12,041 nt of DNA, taken from assembly GCA_028289185.1 (NCBI GenBank), contig JAQGGV010000060.1, positions 1 to 12,041 on the forward strand, in the 5' to 3' direction. This stretch comes from Candidatus Saccharimonadota bacterium (GTDB lineage: Bacteria; Patescibacteriota; Saccharimonadia; Saccharimonadales; Saccharimonadaceae). Position 1 is the first letter of the stretch. Every line of letters starts with the position of its first letter. The translations under genes were made by a program, and so were the position numbers. Shown here one piece after another: positions 1-5,450 of this stretch. Below the pieces are notes generated by a model. The model made no database searches, had not been told where the DNA came from, and was given only the letters and a program-made list of their open reading frames with translations.

Positions 1-520
1 GAGTTTTTTCTTGAGCCATGCGTTTCTTATTTTCGTTGACAGCTTCACTAACCAAAGACGAAACTGTTTTGTTGAACTCGTTTATCTCAACAGTTACTCG
101 CTTGGACGTTTCGACAATTTGGTCGTAGATGGGTAAAAAGTCTGCCTTCATCTGTGCTGCATTGCCAGTATTTGGAACGCGGACATACATAGTGCCAGAA
201 ATTAGGTCTTGCACTGTGGGGTTAATAGTCGTGTTGCTATTAGAGTCACTTGGAGCAAGCCTGAAAGCGCTCGCACTACCATCAAAGGATATGGCAAACT
301 CTACCTCGTTACCTTTCACACGCGCCTCATAGCCAGTTACCTCTGCTGCGTGGATACGCATACGTGCGATTAAACTGGTCTCATCGAACGTACGAGTCCT
401 CGACCGATAGTTGTACGTGTTTTCATTGAATTCTTTTATGGCAGCGTCGAGAAGCTTTTTCTTTTCTTCGACGACCAAAGACACTTTTTGGTCACTGAAC
501 AGTTTGGTTTTTTCGAACAT
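1..520 (-). CDS. Unrecognised protein, N-terminal 173 residues (runs off the left edge)
   Basis: An open frame reads from ATG at 518-520 on the minus strand to the window edge with no stop, so the C-terminus is missing. The start is supported by a purine-rich AGGGGGG just upstream and by a TATAAT box about 70 nt upstream. The visible protein begins MFEKTKLFSDQKVSL. It has a charged helical N-terminus (EEKKKLLDAAIKEF) and a middle that reads as a small globular or beta domain (around residues 50-125). It then has a helical, possibly coiled-coil stretch (residues 130-173, TSKRVTVEINEFNKTV and onward). I see no signal peptide or membrane segment. I do not recognise the family. It faces away from the other genes and seems to be transcribed on its own. 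Confidence 0.7.
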   Translation of the reverse strand, partial: MFEKTKLFSDQKVSLVVEEKKKLLDAAIKEFNENTYNYRSRTRTFDETSLIARMRIHAAEVTGYEARVKGNEVEFAISFDGSASAFRLAPSDSNSNTTINPTVQDLISGTMYVRVPNTGNAAQMKADFLPIYDQIVETSKRVTVEINEFNKTVSSLVSEAVNENKKRMAQEKT

Positions 521-596
521 ATCCCCCCTGGGTTACCGGTTATACTTCAACGATACTCCGATTCGTATCGCTTGACAATAGAATAATTTTATTATA
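521..596 (-). promoter_or_regulatory. Promoter and leader of the 518 minus gene
   Basis: On the minus strand a consensus TATAAT lies at 591-596, with only a weak -35 match upstream. The roughly 65-nt leader contains a perfect 6-bp inverted repeat CGATAC/GTATCG (551-570, 8-nt loop) and ends in AGGGGGG next to the ATG. The inverted repeat could be an operator or a leader hairpin. Confidence 0.45.
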
Positions 597-772
597 GAGC
601 TTATGCTTTTTATGAACCGTAATCTTTGCATAAGCGTTCGAGCATCTTCCCATGAACTATCATTTACAGGGGTGGGAGCACGAATAGAGGCTTTACTCGA
701 ACCTTTTAACAGAGGTGACATGTGCGAATTACAACATTTAGGCAAAAAAGAGAGCTGAGCGATCGGACCACA

Positions 773-802
773 AGAGGCCGAGATATTGCTATCTCGACCT
801 CT
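773..802 (-). terminator. Hairpin just downstream of the CAU tRNA
   Basis: AGAGG-C-CGAGATA pairs with TATCTCG-A-CCTCT around a TTGC loop, giving 12 pairs with one C/A mismatch. It begins about 38 nt past the 3' CCA of the minus-strand tRNA. The tail after it is TTGTGG, a poor U-tract, so termination is plausible rather than certain. Confidence 0.4.
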
Positions 803-839
803 GTAAATGCAACTCGTTGGTTACTTAGATGACCTAAAT

Positions 840-915
840 TGGTGGGGCTGGATAGAATCGAACTATCTACCAAGTGGTTATGAGCCGCCTGCTCTAACCG
901 ATGAGCTACAGCCCC
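840..915 (-). tRNA. tRNA with CAU anticodon, probably tRNA-Ile2 (lysidine type), else elongator tRNA-Met
   Basis: A full cloverleaf reads on the minus strand. The acceptor is GGGGCTG/CAGCCCC, the D arm GCTC/GAGC, the anticodon loop CTCATAA, the T arm GATAG-TTCGATT-CTATC, and the 3' end is an encoded ACCA. G1-C72 pairs, so it is not the initiator. The anticodon arm (AGCAGGCGGCTCATAACC, then CTTGGT) resembles bacterial minor tRNA-Ile (CAU), in which C34 becomes lysidine by TilS. Elongator Met cannot be excluded from sequence alone. The anticodon stem GGCGG/CCACT has a C29-A41 mismatch and a G27-U43 wobble, which is unusual. Confidence 0.9.
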
Positions 916-918
916 GCT

Positions 919-948
919 TTGCCTATTTTAACATTGCTACGCTATAAT
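919..948 (+). promoter_or_regulatory. Promoter of the FtsL/DivIC-like gene
   Basis: TTGCCT (919-924), an 18-bp spacer and a perfect TATAAT (943-948) predict a transcript start near 955. The first ATG of the frame (947) overlaps the -10 box and cannot lie in this transcript, which moves the start to ATG 959. The region also lies between this gene and the divergent tRNA, whose own promoter must be within the same stretch (a TAAAAT at 925-930 on the minus strand is a candidate). Confidence 0.6.
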
Positions 949-958
949 GAAGAAAATA

Positions 959-1408
959 ATGCAAAACAAACAGCAACAGATAAGAAAGCTCATCTACCAT
1001 ATTCGCTACGAATACATAACGATGAACAATATGGTCCTGGCAATTGCGGCAGTTATTGCCATCAGTTGGGCGTGGGCGTCTGTGCAAGCCGTGCAGCGTA
1101 ATTACGAGTTGCAGCACGAGGTTGACGGCAAACAGCGTCAGGCGACGCTGGTGCAGTTGCAGACGGACAATTTGCAGTTCGAACAGCACTATTACAAGAG
1201 TAATGAATACCAAACACTCGAGGCCAAGCGCCGTCTAGGGTTGGCCGAGCCAGGGGAAAAGGTATTGATACTCGCACCAAACACGGCTGCGGTCGTGGCT
1301 GAATCGACCAAAGAGGATACATCAACCGTCGCCCCAGTCGAGTTACCGGCACCTCCACCTCTGGAGCAATGGGCCGAATTTTTGTTCGGTGCGCATGCAC
1401 AAACCTAA
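959..1408 (+). CDS. FtsL/DivIC-like septum formation protein
   Basis: This is a 149-residue bitopic membrane protein. A short basic cytoplasmic tail (residues 1-22) is followed by one membrane helix (about 25-45), a polar coiled-coil-like segment (about 46-78) and the motif YYKSNEYQTLEAKRRLGLAEPGEKV (written here as YYKSNEYQTLEAKRRLG followed by LAEPGEKV, residues 78-102). That motif resembles the end of the FtsB/FtsL/DivIC domain. A Thr/Pro-rich linker follows, and the protein ends in a conserved-looking PPLEQWAEFLFG. Proteins of this family assemble with FtsQ/DivIB and activate septal peptidoglycan synthesis from the outer face of the membrane. The start at 959 is chosen because the upstream ATG lies in the -10 box. 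The mRNA would be almost leaderless, with no Shine-Dalgarno. ATG 1022 is a weaker alternative. Which member (FtsB, FtsL or DivIC) it is cannot be settled from sequence. Confidence 0.8.
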   Translation: MQNKQQQIRKLIYHIRYEYITMNNMVLAIAAVIAISWAWASVQAVQRNYELQHEVDGKQRQATLVQLQTDNLQFEQHYYKSNEYQTLEAKRRLGLAEPGEKVLILAPNTAAVVAESTKEDTSTVAPVELPAPPPLEQWAEFLFGAHAQT

Positions 1409-1427
1409 GCATTTGTACCTGGTCTGA

Positions 1428-1456
1428 TTGCAAAATAACAGATAGAATGCTACTAT
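1428..1456 (+). promoter_or_regulatory. Promoter of initiator tRNA
   Basis: TTGCAA (1428-1433), a 17-bp spacer and TACTAT (1451-1456) predict a transcript start near 1463, only about five bases before the mature tRNA 5' end at 1468. The tRNA therefore appears to have its own promoter. Confidence 0.65.
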
Positions 1457-1467
1457 AGCTGATGTAT

Positions 1468-1545
1468 CGCGGGGTGGAGCAGCCCGGTCAGCTCGTGTGG
1501 CTCATAACCACAAGGTCGTAGGTTCGAATCCTACCCCCGCAACCA
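1468..1545 (+). tRNA. Initiator tRNA-fMet (CAU)
   Basis: The sequence is typical of a bacterial initiator: CGCGGGG acceptor strand, TGGAGCAGCCCGG D region, CTCATAA anticodon loop, GGTCGTAGGTTCGAATCC T arm and an encoded CCCCGCAACCA end. The C1/A72 mismatch required for formylation is present. The anticodon stem is TGTGG/CCACA: the G30-C40 and G31-C39 pairs of the initiator GGG/CCC signature are kept, but the first pair is T29-A41. The 3' end, from the T stem onward, is one arm of a long palindrome (1530-1597). Confidence 0.95.
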
Positions 1546-1597
1546 TGAAAATTCCCTCATCGAAAGATGGGGGTATTTTCATGGTTGCGGGGGTAGG
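1530..1597. repeat. 32-bp palindrome built from the 3' end of initiator tRNA, GAAA loop
   Basis: The arms 1530-1561 and 1566-1597 surround a GAAA tetraloop at 1562-1565. Of 32 positions, 30 are Watson-Crick pairs, one is T-G and one is a T/T mismatch. The left arm includes the tRNA T-stem strand CCTAC, the acceptor strand CCCCGC and AACCA; the right arm is therefore an inverted copy of the tRNA 3' end. The inner part (CCCTCATC-GAAA-GATGGGGG followed by TATTTTC) can work as a short intrinsic terminator in both directions. The outer 23 bp are not needed for that role and remain unexplained. Confidence 0.9.
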
Positions 1598-1600
1598 CTA

Positions 1601-1652
1601 TAAAAACGAAAGGCCGCCGAAGCGAAAGAGCTGGTAGATAACCAGGCGGCCT
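1601..1652 (-). terminator. Intrinsic terminator of the 1957 minus gene
   Basis: On the minus strand AGGCCGCC (1645-1652) pairs with GGCGGCCT (1611-1618), and a smaller CTGGT/ACCAG hairpin lies inside. TTCG then GTTTTTA follow. The structure starts 6 nt after the stop codon of the gene, as expected for an intrinsic terminator. Confidence 0.7.
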
Positions 1653-1657
1653 GTTCG

Positions 1658-1957
1658 CTAGTCGGCGGCGTTGATTTGTGATGCGTCGGCTGTTGGTAGT
1701 GATCGGATGTCCAGTATGGCCATCCATATGCTGAGCCTGTCGAGTGCGAAGGGCGATATCATATGCCCAACGCAAGCGATTGCTCCAGCGATCACCGCAA
1801 CCCACCAGCTACTGCCCATTGTCATGAGCGCGACGACGACCAAAAGCACGAGTACGAGCCCTGTGACAAACCTCCATAGTTTCGATGGGGTACATACCCC
1901 GATCGACCAAACCAAGGAAGCAATTACGAGCAGTCCTGGCCCAAAATGCAAATGCAT
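1658..1957 (-). CDS. Small integral membrane protein, family not recognised
   Basis: This 99-residue hydrophobic protein (MHLHFGPGLLVIASLVWSIG onward) has about three membrane helices (roughly residues 7-22, 29-45 and 50-70). A Trp pair (SSWW) sits near residue 51, and a polar tail ends PTADASQINAAD. I chose ATG 1957 because GAAGGGA lies 6 nt upstream of it; an in-frame GTG at 1972 would start upstream of that Shine-Dalgarno. The unit is complete: promoter at 2023-2051, a leader of about 60 nt, the ORF and the terminator at 1601-1652. It is somewhat GC-richer than the genes that follow. The opposite strand is also open here (1671-1976), but it has no ribosome binding site. I do not recognise the family and assign no function. 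Confidence 0.6.
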   Translation of the reverse strand: MHLHFGPGLLVIASLVWSIGVCTPSKLWRFVTGLVLVLLVVVALMTMGSSWWVAVIAGAIACVGHMISPFALDRLSIWMAILDIRSLPTADASQINAAD

Positions 1958-2022
1958 GGCGATTCCCTTCACCTAGTCGTTCACAATACACAGGCACTCA
2001 AATGAGAAACCTGGATAGTTAT

Positions 2023-2051
2023 ATTATAAAACAAAATTGCAAAAGAAACAA
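2023..2051 (-). promoter_or_regulatory. Promoter of the 1957 minus gene
   Basis: On the minus strand TTGTTT (2046-2051), a 17-bp spacer and a perfect TATAAT (2023-2028) predict a start near 2016, about 60 nt before the ATG. Confidence 0.6.
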
Positions 2052-2069
2052 TATACATATTTACACGCC

Positions 2070-2108
2070 ACTCACGCTGTTCTCATGTTTGAACAATTAA
2101 AATATAAT
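2070..2108 (+). promoter_or_regulatory. Promoter and putative response-regulator site of the first DUF347 operon
   Basis: ACTCACG (2070-2076) and TCTCATG (2081-2087) are direct half-sites spaced 11 bp. The second overlaps the poor -35 position (TTCTCA, 2080-2085) 17 bp upstream of TATAAT (2103-2108). Half-sites covering a weak -35 are what is expected for activation by an OmpR/PhoB-type regulator. The 16/18 match CCACTCACGCTnnTCTCA recurs on the opposite strand in the 3652-3734 intergenic region. The -10 box is so close to ATG 2113 that the mRNA should be leaderless. Confidence 0.6.
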
Positions 2109-2112
2109 ATAT

Positions 2113-2919
2113 ATGCAAAATTCTACAAAAACACTTCTGAGTAAAGTCCCAGAAATAACAATTTATTTTTGGATTATCAAAATCCTCTGTACTACAGTGG
2201 GCGAAACAGCGGCTGACTACCTGAATATGACACTTGGCTTTGGGCTGACAAACACTACCTACGTCATGGGTGCAATTTTGATTGCCTTCCTCGTTGCACA
2301 GTTCCGAATGAAAAAATATAACCCTTCGACCTACTGGATGGTTGTTGTTTTACTGAGCGTCGTTGGTACGCTCATTACAGATAATCTTTCGGATAATCTT
2401 GGCGTCCCTCTTGTGGCTAGTACAATCGGGTTTTCAATTGCGCTGGCGATAACGTTTTTCATCTGGTACAAATCGGAGAAAACATTGTCCATCCACAGTA
2501 TTAGGACTTCGAGGCGAGAGTCATTCTACTGGCTAGCAATTCTGTTTACGTTTGCATTGGGTACGGCTGGTGGTGACCTCGTTGCGGAACAATTTGCGAT
2601 TGGCTACTTCCCGTCAGCACTCATCTTTGCTGGGATCATTGCCACAATTGCATTTGCACATTACAAATTTAAACTGAATGCCGTACTAGCGTTCTGGTTG
2701 GCATATATCCTGACGCGTCCACTCGGTGCATCAATTGGTGATTTCATGTCGCAGGCAACGAGCGATGGTGGGTTGAATCTAGGGACTATCGGTACGAGCG
2801 CGATATTCCTAACGGCGATCGCATGTTTAGTTATGTATATTTCATACAGCAAAGTGGATTCTCCGAAGCTGTTGAAGCCTGTAGCTATTACAGCGGACGA
2901 AGAAGATGGCGTGGTTTAA
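2113..2919 (+). CDS. DUF347/COG4705 four-repeat membrane protein (copy A)
   Basis: This is a 268-residue polytopic membrane protein of the COG4705 family (DUF347 repeats). Four repeats each carry a G-x4-D motif at the start of a membrane segment: GETAAD (30-35), GTLITD (85-90), GTAGGD (150-155) and GASIGD (205-210, within TRPLGASIGD). Four buried acids spaced this regularly suggest ion handling, but that is my inference. Hydrophobic helices fill the rest, and a polar acidic tail (ITADEEDGVV) ends it. It is clearly paralogous to the 5451-6224 gene: KVPxxTxYFWIIKI, YWxA, TLSIHS and AYILTRPxGAS are shared. It overlaps the DUF2127 gene by 14 bp, so the two form an operon. The mRNA is probably leaderless, and a regulator site lies in the promoter. 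Confidence 0.88.
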   Translation: MQNSTKTLLSKVPEITIYFWIIKILCTTVGETAADYLNMTLGFGLTNTTYVMGAILIAFLVAQFRMKKYNPSTYWMVVVLLSVVGTLITDNLSDNLGVPLVASTIGFSIALAITFFIWYKSEKTLSIHSIRTSRRESFYWLAILFTFALGTAGGDLVAEQFAIGYFPSALIFAGIIATIAFAHYKFKLNAVLAFWLAYILTRPLGASIGDFMSQATSDGGLNLGTIGTSAIFLTAIACLVMYISYSKVDSPKLLKPVAITADEEDGVV

Positions 2920-3409
2920 GCCGCACTCGCTACTCGATACACTTTTCGAGGGTGGGCTTATCATCAAAGGTCTGACGGGCATCGCGGAATTTGTTGCAGC
3001 AATTGTGTTGATAGCTATTCCAGAAAGTTTCGCTAATTCTATTGCGACAAATATTGCGAGTATTTTACCGAAAGGATTCATCGCCAATATGATCCTCGAT
3101 TCGGTACATTCACTATGGAATGGCCAGCATATATTTGCGATAGCGTTTTTGCTTGTGCATGCCGGTGTGAAATTCGTGATTGTAATCGGGTTACTACGAA
3201 ACCAACGGTGGGCGTATCCGTTCTCACTTGTTGCGCTTGCCATTATGATTACCTATCAGTCTTACGATATACTGCATAAGTTTAGCGCTCTCATGTTTAT
3301 TATCACTGTGTTCGACGTATTCATTATCTGGATTGTTTATCGTGAATATAAAAAGCTTCCGTCGGGACCAACGGAAGCTTTAAAGATTGATGACGAAGTA
3401 ACGATTTAG
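2906..3409 (+). CDS. DUF2127 family membrane protein
   Basis: A 167-residue protein with about four membrane helices. Features matching DUF2127 are the N-terminal LLDTLFEGGLIIKGLTGIAE, the central HAGVKFVIVIGLL and the C-terminal ending TVFDVFIIWIVYREYKKLP. The function of the family is unknown. ATG 2906 lies inside the end of the DUF347 gene (14-bp overlap) and is preceded by GAAGAAG, which suggests translational coupling. The last codons (about residues 149-159) coincide with a hairpin that serves as terminator for the convergent minus-strand gene, and its stop TAG (3407-3409) overlaps that gene's stop. The polar tail SGPTEALKIDDEVTI may therefore be shaped partly by the RNA signal. Confidence 0.85.
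   Translation: MAWFKPHSLLDTLFEGGLIIKGLTGIAEFVAAIVLIAIPESFANSIATNIASILPKGFIANMILDSVHSLWNGQHIFAIAFLLVHAGVKFVIVIGLLRNQRWAYPFSLVALAIMITYQSYDILHKFSALMFIITVFDVFIIWIVYREYKKLPSGPTEALKIDDEVTI
3350..3381 (-). terminator. Terminator of the 3651 minus gene, located inside the DUF2127 coding sequence
   Basis: AAAGCTTCCGT (3352-3362) and ACGGAAGCTTT (3371-3381) are a perfect 11-bp inverted repeat with an 8-nt loop. In the minus direction the stem is followed by TTAT, giving TTTTTAT with the last stem bases, a good intrinsic terminator 24 nt past the stop. In the plus direction the tail is TAAAG, a poor U-tract. Confidence 0.75.
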
Positions 3410-3651
3410 TTGGTTGTTGGTGACTTTGTCACAGTTGCATCATCATTTGTTTCGCCGTCTTGGTGGTTGTCAGTTGTCGATGCGGCATCATCGTTTGTTT
3501 CTTTGTCCGTATCCTTTTGATTTGATTGGGACGCTGTGGGTGATGATTGAATACTTTGTGCATTTGCGAACATTGCAAATCCAATCGTTCCGACTCCAAT
3601 TGCTAGGCCGATTGATAACAGCATAGCTTTCATATTTTGAAATACTTTCAT
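3406..3651 (-). CDS. Small exported or membrane-anchored acidic Ser/Thr-rich protein
   Basis: The 81-residue product has a basic start (MKVFQNMK), a hydrophobic helix (about 9-30) and FANAQS, a plausible signal-peptidase AxA site near residue 31. The rest is low-complexity, rich in Ser, Thr, Asp, Asn and Gln, with a degenerate internal repeat (KETNDDAASTTD and GETNDDATVTKS). AAGGAG 7 nt upstream of the ATG fixes the start. It is divergent from the response-regulator operon, and its promoter region contains three 11-bp-spaced half-sites, so it is probably a target of that regulator. A secreted or surface peptide is the likely form. It could act as a signal, a ligand or a stress-protective protein, but the sequence does not say which. 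I do not recognise a family. Confidence 0.75.
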   Translation of the reverse strand: MKVFQNMKAMLLSIGLAIGVGTIGFAMFANAQSIQSSPTASQSNQKDTDKETNDDAASTTDNHQDGETNDDATVTKSPTTN

Positions 3652-3682
3652 ACAAATTCTCCTTTCTTATCGTTACAAGTTA

Positions 3683-3716
3683 ATAGTAACGAGATGCGGC
3701 TGAGACGAGCGTGAGT
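3683..3716 (-). promoter_or_regulatory. Promoter of the small exported protein with three regulator half-sites
   Basis: On the minus strand ACTCACG (3710-3716), TCTCAGC (3699-3705) and TCTCGTT (3688-3694) follow each other at exact 11-bp steps. A TACTAT (3683-3688) or an overlapping TATTAA (3680-3685) is the candidate -10. The first two half-sites share 16 of 18 bases with those at 2069-2086. Confidence 0.55.
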
Positions 3717-3730
3717 GGATACTAAATCAT

Positions 3731-3764
3731 TCTCATGTTCGTATCACGAAGAAGATTCTATACT
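3731..3764 (+). promoter_or_regulatory. Promoter of the response-regulator operon with a possible autoregulatory site
   Basis: TCTCATG (3731-3737) and TATCACG (3742-3748) are spaced 11 bp and flank the -35 position. TATACT (3759-3764) places the transcript start exactly at ATG 3771. The half-sites suggest autoregulation. Confidence 0.55.
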
Positions 3765-3770
3765 AGGGTA

Positions 3771-4454
3771 ATGCAGATACTCCTTGCCGAAGATAATCAG
3801 AAACTCGCACGACTCACAAAACAGTCACTAGTTGAGGATGGTTTTGTCGTCGACATTGCTAGGGACGGGGATGAGGCCGTTGATAAGTTTGATATAAATG
3901 AATACGACCTGGTCATTCTTGACGTTCTGATGCCGCAGCAGTCTGGTTTTGAAGTGGCTAAGCAAATTCGTGAAAGTAATACGACTATTCCGATACTGAT
4001 GCTGACAGCACTTGGCGAAATAGATGACAAGGTAAAAGGATTTCATTCAGGAGCCGATGATTATTTGGTAAAGCCGTTTTCATTTGAGGAGCTAACACTT
4101 CGCGTAAAGTCATTAATTCGCCGCGGGAAACGAGCAGATCCTGTTGTGCTGCAAGCTGGCAAACTAACGTTTGATACAAACAAACAACTTGCGATTTATG
4201 ACGGAAAACACTTAGTTCTAACGGCAAAGGAAATAGGGTTGTTGCACTATTTGATGGTCAACAAAGGCCGTGTCGTGCCAAAAACGGAACTCATCGAGCA
4301 TGTCTGGGATATGAATTATGATGGGATGTCGAATGTTGTTGAGACCTATGTCAGATACCTTCGAAAAAAGTTACGAGAATGTGGCGCATCAGATGATTTC
4401 ATAAAGACCATACGCAATCTCGGCTATATCATTGAGGAGCAAAATGTATCATAG
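3771..4454 (+). CDS. OmpR/PhoB-family response regulator
   Basis: A 227-residue two-domain regulator. The receiver (about 1-120) has E7/D8 of the acidic pocket, phospho-acceptor D51 in LVILDVLMP, T79 and K101 in the KPF motif. The winged-helix DNA-binding domain (about 130-224) includes LTAKEIGLLHYLMVNKGRVV and VVETYVRYLRKKL, typical of the OmpR family. The start is ATG 3771: the TATACT box sits 7 nt upstream, and an earlier ATG at 3735 would be in the promoter. The kinase gene overlaps its last 11 bases. Likely targets are its own promoter, the DUF347/DUF2127 operon and the small exported protein, because half-sites at 11-bp spacing occur in all three. The signal is unknown. Confidence 0.93.
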   Translation: MQILLAEDNQKLARLTKQSLVEDGFVVDIARDGDEAVDKFDINEYDLVILDVLMPQQSGFEVAKQIRESNTTIPILMLTALGEIDDKVKGFHSGADDYLVKPFSFEELTLRVKSLIRRGKRADPVVLQAGKLTFDTNKQLAIYDGKHLVLTAKEIGLLHYLMVNKGRVVPKTELIEHVWDMNYDGMSNVVETYVRYLRKKLRECGASDDFIKTIRNLGYIIEEQNVS

Positions 4455-5442
4455 GACAGTTACTCGGCTGGCATTCCAATACTCGCTACTCATCTTGGCG
4501 GTACTGGCAGTTTTTAGTGTTGGTCTGTACTGGTGGGTTGATAACCTGTTTGACACGCAATACGTTCAAGAAGTTGAAAGTCGGCTAGGAAGTAACGATG
4601 ATCTTGCTGTGACTGCACAACAGCATAAGACCGTAGCGGCGGCAGCTGAAGTCGCAGTTGAACAGTTTCGTAGCGTATTACTCACAGCGGACGTTGCGGC
4701 ACTGATTGTCATACCATTTGCGTCCTATGCCATTGCTAAGCGTTCTCTGAGGCCCCTTGTTGCCGCAAACGAGTCACAGAAGCGCTTTATCTCTAACGCG
4801 TCACACGAACTACGTACGCCGCTCGCAGTTATGAGCGGAGAGTTCGAGCTTGCACTAAAGCGTGAACGAGACAATGACTATTACAAAAAAACCATCATAT
4901 CAACGAAAGAAGAGCTTGAAAGACTGAATCGCATGACAAACCAGCTCCTCGAACTTCAGAGAATTGAAAACAACATGTCGAAAACCACGTTGGGGACGAA
5001 AGCGGTTCATGTTAATGAGCTTTTAACAGAGAGTATTTCAAATAGTGCAAAGATAGCAAAAAATGCTGGTCACACATTAGAATTTCGACCGGATGTCGAC
5101 AATGACTATATTGTTGTAAACGCGAGTCTTATCCAAACTGCTCTCGATAACCTTATATCGAATGCATTAAAGTACTCGAAATCTAAATCGATCGTGATAA
5201 TAGGTGTCGAAGTTAAAAACAAAGCCATAGTCGTTTTTGTAGAAAATCAACCAAAGGTAAAAATGAGTGAATCAGAGGAAGAGCACGTCTTTGAACGGTT
5301 CTTCCAACCGAAAGATGAGCAAGGCAAGAATGGCTTTGGACTCGGTTTGGCAATTGTAAAAGCAATAATGGATGCGCATAGGGGACTCGTGAGTGTCGAG
5401 ACGAATGCTGATCGAATTCGATTCTCACTACATTTCAAATAA
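4444..5442 (+). CDS. Sensor histidine kinase with degenerate G1 box
   Basis: This 332-residue membrane kinase has TM1 at about 11-32, a short outer loop of about 45 residues, TM2 at about 77-98, a HisKA domain with H121 in SHELRTP, and a HATPase domain. The N-box is conserved (DNLISNALKYS, 235-245), as are the F-box (HVFERFFQP, about 281-289) and the G2 box (GFGLGLAIV, about 297-305). The G1 box, normally D-x-G-x-G, reads ENQPKVKM (267-274), so the adenine-contacting Asp and both Gly residues are replaced. It has no clear HAMP domain. ATG 4444 is chosen because GAGGAG (4434-4439) lies just upstream; an in-frame TTG at 4432 precedes that site. It overlaps the regulator gene and is followed 8 nt later by the DUF347 copy B gene, so the three form an operon. 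Confidence 0.9.
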   Translation: MYHRTVTRLAFQYSLLILAVLAVFSVGLYWWVDNLFDTQYVQEVESRLGSNDDLAVTAQQHKTVAAAAEVAVEQFRSVLLTADVAALIVIPFASYAIAKRSLRPLVAANESQKRFISNASHELRTPLAVMSGEFELALKRERDNDYYKKTIISTKEELERLNRMTNQLLELQRIENNMSKTTLGTKAVHVNELLTESISNSAKIAKNAGHTLEFRPDVDNDYIVVNASLIQTALDNLISNALKYSKSKSIVIIGVEVKNKAIVVFVENQPKVKMSESEEEHVFERFFQPKDEQGKNGFGLGLAIVKAIMDAHRGLVSVETNADRIRFSLHFK

Positions 5443-5450
5443 ATATTATA

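Larger units (their letters stand above)
521..839. other. Gene-free stretch between the left-edge gene and the tRNA
   Basis: This stretch of about 320 bases holds the promoter and leader described at 521-596 and a hairpin at 773-802. A 70-codon minus-strand frame at 533-745 has no ribosome binding site and a composition unlike a protein, so I do not call it. I see nothing else. Confidence 0.5.

Noticed and set aside
1671..1976. Plus-strand 101-codon frame opposite the small membrane protein
   Set aside because: No Shine-Dalgarno or promoter; the minus strand has a promoter, a Shine-Dalgarno, a membrane-protein pattern and a terminator.
1657..1979. CTAGTCG occurring near both ends of the small membrane-protein gene
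   Set aside because: It is a 7-base direct repeat, not an inverted one, so it cannot form the leader/3'-UTR pairing seen in the GC-rich units; likely chance.
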